Shown here piece after piece: positions 35,424-51,388 of a stretch of DNA of 64,000 bases. The DNA lies in NCBI GenBank assembly GCA_963681505.1, contig OY811987.1, positions 2,666,124 to 2,730,123 on the forward strand, written 5' to 3'. The notes below the pieces were generated by a model. It worked only from the letters and a program-made list of their open reading frames with translations. It was not told the origin of the DNA and did no database searches. Within the stretch, counting starts at the first letter, position 1. Each line of letters starts with the position of its first letter. The DNA is from Eunapius fragilis. Lineage: Eukaryota; Porifera; Demospongiae; Spongillida; Spongillidae. A program made the translations under genes and the position numbers.

Positions 35424-35900
35424 ATGGCGGTGTCAGCTTCTGACAGTGACCGTAGCTTAATCAGTGAAGAATTGGAGCTGAGCCTGGAAGAGGTATGCAT
35501 GCAATACTGATCTGGTTTACGGGATGTGGGCATTCTTGCTTCCAGTCGTGGGGACGTATGTACGTACAAAGTTTAATACTGTCCGTATGTATAAACACAT
35601 GTACATGTAGATATCTATTGTGCGTGTCTTACGTTCTTTGGGTTTGTCGTTACCACCACGTCTTTTCCACACATATATGCGCCACGAAAAACTACTCGAT
35701 CATTTCCGGGTTCGGCATATTAAAAGCTAACCTCGTCACTTGTTGAGGTGTATCAGAGCCTGTCTCCGCTGCTCGAAGAGGCGAACGACCTCACAGCCGC
35801 TGTCAGCGAGCACGCCCAGTTCCTTGGCGCCTTGCACCACTTTGTGAGCAAAGGAGCCGAACAGAGCGCACAGCGAACTAAGGAGACCGCTGAGAACTAG
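35424..35900 (+). CDS. Small two-exon gene, 73 aa, unknown, likely coiled coil
   Basis: Exon 1 35424-35492 (ATG, 23 codons, donor GTATGC) and exon 2 35748-35900 (acceptor TTGAG, TAG stop) join in phase 0. The product is acidic and helical: SLISEELELSLEEVYQSLS then LLEEANDLTAAVSEHAQFL, with Leu/Ala spacing that fits a coiled coil, and a charged C-terminus. No signal or membrane segment. It lies 111 bases after the GSTZ1 stop and 128 before the TMEM184 start, all on one strand. Size and character resemble small subunits of trafficking complexes (BLOC/BORC type), but no orthologue was recognised. Confidence 0.55.
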
Positions 35901-36027
35901 CGCTGCTCTGTGTACATGTGTTTGTGCCAATCACTTTGTAGATCGGTAGTCTGTATCTATATTGTAGCATAATTGTCGTGACCTACCTAGCTACCACCTT
36001 AAAGCACACAAACGAAAAACAAAAAGG

Positions 36028-40457
<4,430 letters not shown>

Positions 40458-41214
40458 TCGTAGATATGTGTGTGTGCATGTGTGTGTGTTTGTGTGTACC
40501 AAAGCTCGAAATGATGAGGTTTCCACAACTCACATGCTTAGATTCTGGTGAAATGTGTGCATTAATGTGCGGTTATCCTCTGGGTGTTAATTTGTCCTCA
40601 TTCTAAGCTAGAGGACTATCAATTTCAGCTACAGATGTCGAAGTGTGCCAATATAGTGTGACATCACACTGACAGAAAAGCAAAGGAAGGGTGTGCCCAG
40701 CTCTTGCCATGTTGTAAACCTAGCCCTCATCCCCAGACCAGCTCTAAATGAGCTAAGCTGTACTTGACACCATGCAGCATCAGAAGATGAAGCAGTGCTG
40801 CCAGTACTATTTTACTGTCTTGTCTTTCATTCCACACAAATGCATGAATGCTTATTTAAAAAATTCGTTTGCTTCGCTTCTCATCAAACAGTCAGCATAC
40901 AATCATATCGTAAGTAACCCATTGCTCCTGGATGGCAAAAAGCATTCCAGATTTCATAGGCAAGGCAGATCTGCCATTTTTATGACGTATAACACAACTT
41001 AATTACCATCACTAAACAATTACGCCAGCGTGGCATCACCATTACCAAGCTGTTAATTATAATCACAAAACTAACCTAATATGGTTGGGCACTATACGTA
41101 AAGTTTTTAAGCACTTCTATTTGCTTTACGTAAAGTGGCAAATGAGAGCTGATTTAATTATTCATAAGTGTGTGGCAAATAGGAGGCGCACGTGATCGCT
41201 TATTGTGTTTTTAA
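40458..41214. other. 3' flank of TMEM184, no gene
   Basis: TG-rich 3' UTR at the start, then AT-rich spacer. Nothing coding supported. Confidence 0.4.
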
Positions 41215-41661
41215 AAGTCTATTCTATCCAGAGTTATCTTGTTCATCTAGTTTTTGGATTCATTATGTTAGTGCATTCTACTTACTAGCAATTAGTGTAA
41301 AGTTGTAATAGCATTGCCATTATAATTATTATAACTATTTTCACAGCTATTTTCACAGCAACATCTGGATTAAGGATTAATAACACATGACATGTTATTT
41401 AACTGCATAGGACACACTAAAGAATAAAATCAAATGTGCATATATGACTATTTGAAAAAATTTGTGCTTATTGCTGGGTTATCCACGGGATCTGTTCTCA
41501 AATGATGATATTTCAGAAAAAAGTCTATGGGTGTTTGGATATGATTGAATGGTACCAGCTTTCATTGGGGATTAAATCCTTCCTTTTGCAAGTAGATACA
41601 AATAATACACCACAATTCCAATAAACACAATGAATACACTCCCAGTGCTTATTGAAACTAA
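41215..41661 (-). pseudogene. Truncated copy of the 3' end of the beta-helix membrane protein gene
   Basis: Aligns along its length with 58425-58888, including the 3' flank. On the minus strand it reads LVSISTGSVFIVFIGIVVYYL, with YLLAKGRI, a stop, then SPMKAGTIQSYPN and SSFENRS, against the intact STGSVFIVFVAIVVFHLYLL and ISSFENRSMDNLK. Homology ends abruptly at 41661 within the last membrane segment. No upstream exons; dead. Confidence 0.75.
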
Positions 41662-42621
41662 AGTATATCTACTATCTACCCCCACCCCTTATACTATCCA
41701 CCATCTACCCCATCCTATCTACCTTCTATCTATACACCACCCCCTATCCTATCTATCTTCACCCCATCCCCTATGCAATCCACCCCCACCCCTTAAGCTC
41801 CACTTATATAAAGGAGCAAGAGGGGCCATCCCTCCCTCCAAAAGGGGAACTTAGAGGGATTGGGAAAATTGGAACTTAGTACTTGCTTTCCACCTTTATA
41901 TACCTTGCATTGATTAAAGTAAATATTTACAGTGTAAGTGCAAACCCACAATTATCCCTGAATTGAATTCACAAGGGATAGGATAGGGGGTGGAGTAGAT
42001 AGGATAGAAGTAGGGTGGCTAGGGTAGGGTCCAATATTGGTATTAGGAGTATAGGGTGCATGCAGTAGATTTGGAAATAGCTGATGTAATGCAATGAATG
42101 TTACTACAGCCACCTAGGAGAGCATTTCATTTAGGGTTTAGGAAAAAGAAACTGTTAGTGTTCTTAGCCTATTACATTGATCACACCCTGTTATGTGGGG
42201 CAGATAACCTCTAATAGGGGTAGGCTAAGAGCACGGAATGTACACTACAAGTACTGTAAAAGAAGGGAACTGCATATGTGATAAATGTTTTCTTGTTGTT
42301 ATTGCATGCCTTTGGTGTGCATATGGATTGATGTATGGATTGGTGTATGGGGGTGTGGGTAAGGGCATTTGCCATATAAATACCCCTCCTTGGCAATAAG
42401 GGATATGTGGGACTAGTAGTGTTCACTGATTGCATTTGTTATTGGGCCTTTGGTTACATGTGAATCACATATTAATTTGTGTTTTGTGCATGCTTTCCAT
42501 GTAATTCTGCTGTTATGTTAAATAATACAACTCCTTGGACCAAGCGTGCGTCTCTGTCTATAATTGGTACTTGTAGGCTGGCCAACTCACTGTACTAGAT
42601 TGGGCTGAACCACGCGACCAC
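41662..42621. other. Spacer with CCTATCTA-rich patch
   Basis: CACCCCCTATCCTATCTACC-type repeats at about 41680-41795 and their reverse-like GGATAGGATAGGGGGTGGAG at about 41970-42010. No gene seen. Confidence 0.4.
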
Positions 42622-42630
42622 GGATTCTCC

Positions 42631-42747
42631 TTGTCTCGTACCCAGACCTCGATTCCCAACAGCTGCGGATGGATTATATCACCGCTACGTCCCACGCAGC
42701 GGTGATGTAATCCATCACCAGCTGTTGGGAATCGGGGTCTGGGTACG
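42631..42747. mobile_element. Second copy of the small Mutator-like foldback
   Basis: Inverted repeat starting TTGTCTCGTACCCAGAC and ending GGTCTGGGTAC, related to 31647-31775 throughout. Perfect 9-bp direct repeats GGATTCTCC lie at 42622-42630 and 42748-42756. The right end is a few bases shorter than in the first copy. Confidence 0.82.
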
Positions 42748-42794
42748 GATTCTCCATCGGCTACCACCAATACATCCCTTCCGCAGCAACTTTA

Positions 42795-43012
42795 GTTCTT
42801 ACAATATGCAGTGCTGTAAATGCAATGGAAGCAATGCCCGATGTAAGGCTAGTATACTGTTGCTGCTAGGGCAATTTTGCATGCGTAGCGCCGAAGACGC
42901 CCGTGTGTTTGCAATGTTTGAGTATCAGAGGGAGAGACGGGTGGATGATTCTGAAGCGGGACGAAAATTGACCCGCCCGGGTGTCAGTCGCCCCGTCAGA
43001 ACTAGCCAAAAG
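42795..43012 (+). mobile_element. N-terminal cysteine motif of the GKPAAF-family LINE
   Basis: Plus frame with MQCCKCNGSNARCKA, the cysteine-rich start known from sponge repeat-encoded RT proteins, then a charged stretch. It is cut at 43013 by the inverted RT fragment X1. Confidence 0.45.
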
Positions 43013-43674
43013 CTGCAAAGGATCAGAGACCAAACTTGGAGGGTGGCTCTTGCGAAGTGAACTAGCTTACAGAACTGCATGAATTCCGAGCAAGAGAATT
43101 GAAGCCACCTGGGGATCAATGGTTGCAACCTCAACCAGCTTAAAATTTATATTAGATATCATAAGGGCATCAAGACGCTTTGAGGCAATGAAATAGGTAA
43201 TCCCCCAGGATGACCATGTGCCTGGGATGTTCTCATTGAAGCGGAAAGGAATGTAGATCATCACGGCTAACAAGCTCACAGTTGCTTAAATTGACAAGAA
43301 TACTCGAAGGTGGACCATATTCCTCTAGGATTGACAAAGCCCGCAATACTGAAGACTTTCATATCAGCCAGTACCCAGAACCATGCTTGGAAAAGTATAG
43401 ATCAAGGCACTCATAATCTGCATCAACATCAATGACAGATACTACTTTGTGAAGGACCTAAGCCGCAAAGAATAAAGGACCCAGTGGGTCTCCCTGTTGC
43501 ATGCACCCCTGCCTCAGAGGATAACTGACTTAAAGAATGCCACAATAATGGGTGTGACCCGTAGCCCCAACTAGCCCATGGCAGGAGTTAGGGGGAAAAA
43601 ATAGCACGCTCATCTAGTAGGGCCTGCCGAGGCACAAGATTGAAGGCATTCTTCATGTCTACCGTTTTAATTAC

Positions 43675-43675
<1 letters not shown>
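43013..43675 (-). mobile_element. LINE RT fragment X1
   Basis: Minus-strand RT of the GKPAAF family: the end of the RT joins VEVATIDPQVASILL (the thumb region). Closely similar to 45148-45803 and 48148-48592 but more decayed. Ends in a TAA microsatellite at 43677-43713. Broken. Confidence 0.65.
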
Positions 43676-43713
<38 letters not shown>

Positions 43714-43715
43714 CC

Positions 43716-44007
43716 TGCAAGCGTTACTGCAGGAACAGCTGCACTACTGGCAGAGCAGAGGAAACACCAGGCAAATGACCCCAAGTGTGATACCCTTGGT
43801 TGGAAATGTATCCCTCTTGCTGTGGAGAGCTATGGGAACTGGGGTCTTGAAGCCAGGCAAGCTTTTTCCCATTTGGCCTCGCGCCTGTCCTTTGGCATAG
43901 GACACCAGAAGTCAAAGACCTTGGTAGATATCTACGGGAAGCTAAACTTGACCCTGGTGAGGTGCAATGCCAGAGCTCTCCTAAGCAGAGCATGCAACTT
44001 GGTTTAG
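43716..44007 (+). mobile_element. LINE C-terminal fragment, plus strand
   Basis: After the TAA run: frame with VTAGTAALLAEQRKHQANDP, then [54 protein letters not shown] and a stop, the well-kept C-terminal 95 residues of the family. Opposite in strand to X1, so the two pieces are not one insertion. Confidence 0.7.
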
Positions 44008-44099
44008 TTTCTCTATGCATGTACATAGTGTAATAGTAGCATATATCCTTGTGATGTAATAAGTTGTATATGTAATATTCTTGAAAATGTAATGAAAAT

Positions 44100-45147
44100 A
44101 ATCCTGCAAGCAAAATCATGCATCACCAACCAGCTATATTACAGCCAGAGCAGCAATGATTGCCAGGCAGCCTTATCAGTAACTGTGCATGAATGTAATT
44201 AATGCATCATGCATTCTGTCGCTGTACTCTTGTATTCATATAATATATGTTTAGTTGTTGTAAGTGAACCAATTATGTTCTTCTCACACCTGCAAAGATC
44301 TCCATTAATTATTCAGATGACGTCACTAATACATTAGTATCACCTCAGTATAACAGGAATGTGCAACCCACTTCAAATCAGTGATGCATGCAAATAAATG
44401 TAAGGTCAGATGCGTTTTTACATGCATGATATATAATGCTGAAGCGGTTGAACATTTTTATTGATTGAAGTGATGCATTGGTGAAGTACCCTACCACCCC
44501 CAATACCCACTTATGCCAGGTTTTAAAAATTATGGGCTGTTGTAACATGTTCTAACGGACACACAAATTGTCCTTAGAACTCCCTACATGTGTCCAAGCA
44601 TTTTTATGTCAACGGGGTATACATACATGTCGGTAGGCATTTAGCCTACCAAGCCAACCAGGCCAGCTTTGTGCCGGATCAGGATAGTGTACATGTGTAC
44701 CGCGTGTGTTTAACTTGTAATTTTCCAGACTGTATAATTGCAATTATACAGTCTGGAAAAATACACTATAAACGAAGGAAAATTTTCTCGTGAACTGCAG
44801 TTTACGAGAAAGATTTCCTTCGTTTATATAAGTTAATAAAATGCTTAATGCTAGAATCACTGTCACTTCCGTACGGTAGACCCTATTAACTTCTTAGTTT
44901 TCAGTACTATATACTACTCTATGAGAAATTCGATTTTCATGTCTTAAACAGGCTTTCAGTTGGCATTGCAAGGTCCGATACCCCACGGGGTTCAAAACCG
45001 CCACATCTTCTAGCAGGAGCGTTCAAATCACCGCTTCAAATCTGGTGTGTATTTAGAGGGGTCTTGTCACTATTTCAGTTCGTTAATTTTTACTTTGTCC
45101 GATTACGGAGATAAAGCTCTGCAAAGTTAATGCACATTTTCTTGGTC
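44100..45147 (+). repeat. Repeat Y, copy Y1
   Basis: Unclassified repeat of about 1.05 kb, repeated at 47086-48147 (only a few differences per hundred bases by eye) and, more diverged, at 48593-49545, with inverted parts at 49565-49935 and 50885-51310. No coding capacity recognised. It carries a perfect 40-base palindrome at 44721-44760 and a second imperfect one at about 44768-44829. Confidence 0.85.
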
Positions 45148-45803
45148 GTTTCGCTGCAAAGGATCAGAGACCAAACTTGGAGGGGTGGCTCTTGCGAGGT
45201 TACATAAACTCCCACATAAGCGTAAGAGAATTGAAGCCACCTGGGGATCAAATGGTTGCAACCTCAACCAGCTTAGATAGCAACTTCAGGGCATCAAGAC
45301 GCTTTGAGGCAATGAAATAGGTAATCCCCTATGGGGGCTTCTAGGATGACCATGTGAGGTAAGTGGGATGTTCACATTGAAGCAGAAAGGAATGTAGATC
45401 ATCACGGCTAACGAGTTCGCACTTGCTTAATAAAATACCCTAAGGTGGACCATATTCCTCTAGGATTGACAAAGCCCGCAATACAGAAGACTTCATACCT
45501 GCCAGTACCCCATCATCCAAGTGGAAAAGTAGATCAAGGCACTCATCATCTGCATCAATGGCAGATACTACTTTGAGAAGGACCAAAGCAAAGAATAAAG
45601 GACCCAGTGGGTCTCCCTGTTGCATGCACCCCTGCCTCAGAGGATAACTGACTTAAAGAATGCCACAATAATGGGTGTGACCCGTAGCCCCAACTAGCCC
45701 ATGGCAGGAGTTAGGGGGAAAAAATAGCACGCTCATCTAGTAGGGCCTGCCGAGGCACAAGATTGAAGGCATTCTTCATGTCTACCGTTTTAATTACTAT
45801 AAT
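45148..45803 (-). mobile_element. LINE RT fragment X2
   Basis: Minus strand: NAFNLVPRQALLDE, then an RT palm with MQQGDPLGPLFFALVL and the active-site block FHLDDGVLAG (45440-45625). Directly joined to Y1 with the same junction as Y2-X3 (CGTTTC then GCTGCAAAGG). Several frame breaks. Confidence 0.75.
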
Positions 45804-45847
45804 ACATAAATTAACAATATGCATTTCTAAACAGGCTACAAAATCAA

Positions 45848-47094
45848 CTAGTTGAACGATCTAGAATTTATTGCTCTGGCAATCGATCTAGCCAGAGCCA
45901 GGTTCAGTCGACTGTACAGGTTAAAAGTCGTCTTGGACTTGCTGCTTGATGTGTGGACAGCCAATCGTGAGGCAAGGAGTGCGAAACACTCCTGGGCTTC
46001 CTTGCCCCAGGCACCGTATGACTCCACAGCAAGAGGTACACAAGACCATCCCAATTCAGAGCACTTCTGGTCATTTGTAGTATGTTTTCAGTGCCTCAGC
46101 AGTTTGAGCTGCTGCACCAGCTGTTGCACCCGCTTCTTTTAAAATGTTTGCATTGAGCGATGAAACAACAGTCAGGTCCAGCGCTGCAGGCTTACCAATG
46201 ATCCCAGTCAAAAACTAGGATGTCTGCAGGCCGAGAATTGGAATGATCGTGGCTAAGACCAGAACCAGCCTCAACTTGAACATGAATGTGGGCCTGATGG
46301 AATGATTCAACCAGAATGTCCCTTAATTTGTTGTGCCTGAGGACAGCATCACCACCACGCTTGCAAGTTGCCGCATGATGGCCAAGAGGGTCAAGGGCAC
46401 TATCAGGGCAGAGAACACAATTGGAGGCATAAGAAGTCTCCATGCCAAGCCACCACTTTACAGCCATCCGACATTCATCAGGATCCAAGTGCAAACCCAG
46501 GCCAACAGAAGGAATGACAGAAAGCCATGAAGCAGCATGAGGTGCTGATACCGAAAGCAAACGTGCTTTATCAGCCAGTGAAGATTGGTCAAAAAGAAGC
46601 TCAAAATCAAAATGGTCTAGCTTTAAGGACAAAGATCTTTGACTTGGTGGAGAGGCAACCAGAGATGTCTCTGTAGTTGCATCACTTTGAGAGACCAGAC
46701 TATTAAAATGAGCAACTGCTTGAATAAGGTGAGAATTGTCTGATGCCGCAAACCCAGAAGAGCAGAAAGAGGCAATGAATGCTGCACAAGAATGCTTTGA
46801 AAGAGACCGAAGGCCAAGACCACCTCTGGATAAACTGATTTGTGCTTGATGCAATGCTGAATCTGAAATTCCATCGGCTATGCATGATGAAAGACAATGC
46901 TTAACATCAGAGTCAAACTGCTGAAATGCCTCAGAAACAAGTGTTGTTGGTGTAGTTCTTGCTAAGTGGACAAGCTTGGAAAAGCTGCCACACATGCGTA
47001 ACAGCAGTAAGGCAACCTGGGGGTCTTTGATAGCGACATCCTCCAGCATTAAATAAAAATAATAACAATAATAATAATAATAATAATCCTGCAA
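45848..47094 (-). mobile_element. Best-preserved C-terminal part of the GKPAAF-family LINE
   Basis: A 300-codon frame (47094-46192) and its continuation (46054-45848) give, in order: AIKDPQVALLLLRMCGSF, LSRGGLGLRSLSKHS, PHAASWLSVIPSVGLGLHLD, the zinc knuckle CVLCPDSALDPLGHHAATC (C-x2-C-x9-H-x4-C), the endonuclease motif SRPADILVFDWD, then a broken stretch and CVPLAVESYGAWGKEAQECF to the end INSRSFN. The knuckle plus RPAD and the following Asp fit a restriction-like (PD-D/ExK) endonuclease as in R2-type LINEs, which is why I call this a LINE. It begins at an ATT/ATA microsatellite at about 47060-47085. Confidence 0.75.
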
Positions 47095-48147
47095 GCAAAA
47101 TCATGCATCACCAACCAGCTATATTACAGCCAGAGCAGCAATGATTGCCAGGCAGCCTTATCAGTAACTGTGCATGAATGTAATTAATGCATCATGCATT
47201 CTGTCGCTGTACTCTTGTATTCATATAATATATGTTTGGTTGCTGTAAGTGAACCAATTATGTTCTTCTCACACCTGCAAAGATCTCCATTAATTATTCA
47301 GATGACGTCACTAATACATTAATATCACCTCAGTATAACAGGAATGTGCAACCCACTTCAAATCAGTGATGCATGCAAATAAATGTAAGGTCAGATGCGT
47401 TTTTACATGCATGATATATAATGCTGAAGCGGTTGAACATTCTTATTCATTGAAGTGATGCATTGGTGAAGTACCCTACCACCCCCAATACCCACTTATG
47501 CCAGTTTTGAAAAATTATGGGCTGTTGTAGCATGTTCTAACGGACACAAAAACTGTCCTTAGAACTCCCTACATGTGTTCAAGCATTTTTATGTCCACGG
47601 GGTATACATCAATGCCGGTAGGCATTTAGCCTACCAAGCCAACCAGGCCAGCTTTGTGCCGGATCAGGATAGTGTACATGTGTACCGCATGTGTTTAACT
47701 TGTAATTTTCCAGACTGTATAATTGCAATTATACAGTCTGGAAAAATACACTATAAACGAAGGAAAATTTTCTCGTGAACTGCAGTTTACGAGAAAGATT
47801 TCCTTCGTTTATATAAGTTAATAAAATGCTTAATGCTAGAATCACTGTCACTTCCGTACGGTAGACCCTATTAACTTCTTAGTTTTCAGCACTATATACT
47901 ACTCTATGAGAAATTCGATTTTCATGTCTTAACAGGCTTTCAGTTGGCATTACAAGGTCCGATACCCCACGGGGTTCAAAACCGCCACATCTTCTAGCAG
48001 GAGCGTTCAAATCACCGCTTCAAATCTGGTGTGTATTTAGAGGGGTCTTGTCATTATTTCAGTTCGTTAATTTTTACTTTGTCCGATTACGGAGATAAAG
48101 CTCTGCAAAGTTAATGCACATTTTCTTGGTCGTTTCGCTGCAAAGGA
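47086..48147 (+). repeat. Repeat Y, copy Y2
   Basis: Near-identical to Y1 over its whole length, with the 40-base palindrome at 47706-47745. Followed without gap by X3, as Y1 is by X2, so Y+X was duplicated as one block. Confidence 0.88.
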
Positions 48148-48592
48148 TCAGAGACCAAACTTGGAGGGGTGGCTCTTGCGAGGTTACATAAACTCCCACA
48201 TAAACGTAAGGGAATTGAAGCCACCTGGGGATCAATGGTTGCAACCTCAACCAACTTAGATAGCAACTTCAGGGCATCAAGACGCTTTGAGGCAATGAAA
48301 TAGGTAATCCCCTATGGGGGCTCCTAGGATGGCCATGTGAGGTAAGTGGGATGTTCACATTGAAGCGGAAAGGAATGTAGATCATCACGGCTAACGAGTT
48401 CGCACTTGCTTAATAAAATACCCTAAGGTGGACCATATTCCTCTAGGATTGACAAAGCCCGCAATACAGAAGACCACATACCTGCCAGTACCCCATCATC
48501 CAAGTGGGAAAGTAGATCAAGGCACTCATCATCTGCATCAATGGCAGATACTACTTTGAGAAGGACCAAAGCAAAGAATAAAGGACCCAAAT
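48148..48592 (-). mobile_element. LINE RT fragment X3
   Basis: Same sequence as the first two thirds of X2, cut at 48592 (AAAGGACCC) where Y3 begins. Truncated. Confidence 0.75.
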
Positions 48593-49545
48593 TAATGCAT
48601 CATGCATTCTGTCGCTGTACTCTTGTATTCATATAATATATGTTTAGTTGCTGTAAGTGAACCAATTATGTTCTTCTCACACCTGCAAAGATCGCCATTA
48701 ATTATTCAGATGACGTCACTAATACATTAATATCACTTCAGTATAATATTCCCAGAACAGGAATGTGCAACCCACTTCAAACGATGCATGCAAATAAATG
48801 TAAGGTCAGATGTGTTTTTTTACATGCATGATATATAATGCTGAAGCGGTTGAACATTCTTATTCATTGAAGTGATGCATTGGTGAAGTACCCCACCACT
48901 CCCAATACCCACTTATGATGCCAGTTTATAAAAATTATGGGCTGTTGTAACATGTTCTAACGGACACAAAAACTGTCCCTAGAACTCCCTACATGTGTTC
49001 AAGCATTTTTATGTCAACGGGGTATACATACATGTCGGCAGGCAATTAGCCAACCAAGCCATCCAGGCCACCATTCTGTATCAGGATAGTGTATATGTGT
49101 ACCGCATGTGTTTAACTTGTAATTTCCAGACTGTATTATTGCGACATGTCGCAATTATGCAGTCTGTTATAAAGGAAGGAAAATTTTCTCGTGAACTGCA
49201 AGTTCACGAGAAAATTTTCCTTCGTTTATAATATTATTATACTGCTAGAATCACTATCACTTCCGTACGGTAGGCCCTATTAACTTCCTTATATACTTAG
49301 TCTACACCATTTCTCTATGCGAAATTCCATTTTCATGTCTTAAACAGGCTTTCAGTTGGCATTACAAGGTCCGATACCCCATGGGGTTCATGAACAACCG
49401 CCACATGTTCTAGCAGGAGCGTTCAAATCGCCGCTTCAAATTTGGTGCGTATTTAGAGGGGTCTTGTCACTATTTCAGTTCGTTAATTTTTACTTTGCGG
49501 AAATAAAGCTGTGCAAAGTTAATGCACATTTTCCTGGTTGTTTCG
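48593..49545 (+). repeat. Repeat Y, copy Y3 (diverged)
   Basis: About 90 percent like Y1/Y2 by eye, lacking the first 100 bases. Its first palindrome is longer by a symmetric GCGACATGTCGC centre and its second has perfect 20-base arms (GGAAAATTTTCTCGTGAACT). Confidence 0.82.
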
Positions 49546-49564
49546 AGCCAATGATTTAGGCAAA

Positions 49565-49935
49565 CCGCGTCCAATATAATGTATGCGAAAATGATTAGCG
49601 TGAATCGAGCGGGAAAATTAACTTGGAACAGTAGTAGGTGAGAAGAACAAATCAATAGCGACACGACCCTTTACATATGCACCTAAATTGAAGCGATTTG
49701 AACGCTCCTACAAGAAGATGTAGCTGTTTTGGACGACATGGGGTGTCGGACCTTGTAACGCCAACATGGAACTTTTCAAAACATGACAATCAAAATTCTC
49801 GTAGAGAAATGGTGTAGTATAAAAGCTGAAAATAGGAGGTAAATAGTGCTTACAGATAGTGATTCTAGCTCAAAGCATTTTGTAACTTTTATATACATAA
49901 ATGAAGGGAATTTTCTTGTGAGCGGAAGTGTCACA
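49565..49935 (-). repeat. Repeat Y, inverted 3' half
   Basis: Reverse complement of the end of Y (compare CGCTCCTACAAGAAGATGTA with the Y stretch ACATCTTCTAGCAGGAGCG). Together with Y3 it forms a large diverged inverted repeat centred near 49555. Confidence 0.7.
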
Positions 49936-49949
49936 ATTATACATGTATA

Positions 49950-50880
49950 TAAATTAATGAACTTGTCTCCCCTGATGACGCATTAGTATTGGACCACTTT
50001 GAGGTTGTGCAGTACCAGAAATCCCTATCTGGTAAAATTGAAGACCATCATCTTGGGGAATTACTTGACAAGGCCTCATTGCCTGACAAAGCACAACTGC
50101 TCTCAGTTTCGTCACCACATGCAGCAGCTTGGCTCTCAGTTATTCCTTCTGTTGGGTTCAATTTCCATCTTGACCCAGCTACTGAGTTCCTGGCTGCTGT
50201 AAAGTGGTGGTTGGGCCATTGCTGTTTCTGACAATCCCTTTGCCCTTTCTGTCCATCCCATGCTTTGGACCCTTTAGGCCACCACGCCTTAACATGCAAG
50301 CATGGGGGGGGGGATGTGTCTCTTGCCACAATGGACTCAGAGATGTCCTCTTAGAATCTTGCCAATGAGCTTGTCTGGGTCCTCATGTTGAGGCAGGAAG
50401 TGGTCTGGGGCATGAAGGACATTGAACATGACCAGCTGACATTCTCCTTCATTGGGATTTGGGCAAACCAGCAGCCTTGGATCTGACTGTCACATCTACG
50501 CTAAAGTCAAGTACTTTACTGGAAGCGAGTGTGACAGGTGGATCTGCAGCTCTGGCAGCCGAGGTGTGCAAGCACAACTTTAATGATGCCAAATGCTTAG
50601 AGCTTGGCTGGCCGTGTATCCCCATTGCTGTTGAGACACATGGGTGTAGGGGTGCAGAAGCCATGCAGACCTTATCTCGCCTAGTAACTCGCCTAGCCAC
50701 CAGGGGAAACCACTCCAAGTCACATGCCATCTGCCAATTATATGGCAGACTTAGCATTAATTACTTTGATGCGAGCCAATGCATGGGCAGGAACAATTAT
50801 TGATTAGAATATCTGTAGGACTTAACTGTATAATAATAAGTATAATGTATAATTTCATGCACGTTTTTCACTTTCAATAA
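49950..50880 (+). mobile_element. LINE C-terminal fragment inserted into an inverted Y
   Basis: Plus frames: DHFEVVQYQKSLSGKIEDHH, LLDKASLPDKAQLLSVSS, PHAAAWLSVIPSVGFNFHLD, a lost knuckle region, GKPAALDLTVTS, LLEASVTGGSAALAAEVCK, LELGWPCIPIAVETHG, then the tail. Family as above. The two halves of an inverted Y lie on either side, so this piece went in later. Broken in several places. Confidence 0.72.
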
Positions 50881-50884
50881 CGTA

Positions 50885-51310
50885 AAAAAAAAACTAAAGC
50901 AGAAAATTACAAGTTAAACACATGCGGTACGCATGTACACCATCATGATACACGAAGGAGGTGGCCTGGTTGGCTTGGTAGGCTAAATGGCCTTTGTTGC
51001 CCTGCCAACACCCCTTTACCAGCCCATAATTTTTATAAACTGGCATAAGTGGGCATTGGGAGTGGTGGGGTACTTCACCAATGCATCACTTCAATGAATA
51101 AGAATGTTCAACCGCTTCATAAACACATCAGTATTAATAGTGGCCTTGCATTTTTTTTACTTGCATGATCAATCTAGAGTGCATGGGCTGCGCGTTCCTG
51201 TGCTGGGGACATTTCACCGATCTATTTAATTAGTGGGGGATCTTTGGCAGATATGAGAAGAACGTAATTGGTTCAAAAACATATATAATACATACGGTTA
51301 CAGGTGTAGC
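50885..51310 (-). repeat. Repeat Y, inverted 5' half
   Basis: Reverse complement of about 44230-44720 of Y1: CCATAATTTTTATAAACTGG, GGTACTTCACCAATGCATCA, AGAATGTTCAACCGCTTCAT. The first part is more diverged than other Y copies. Confidence 0.7.
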
Positions 51311-51388
51311 AAGAATTTGCATGCATCATAAAGTTTTTTGATCAACGCATTTATAAATAGAGAAAGGTCGGGCAGTGAAGGCACTTAT

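Noticed and set aside
44100-49545. Repeat Y as a long terminal repeat of a retroelement
   Set aside because: Copies flank LINE fragments in mixed strands, no primer-binding site or internal LTR-element protein was seen, and the Y-X linkage is explained by one duplication.
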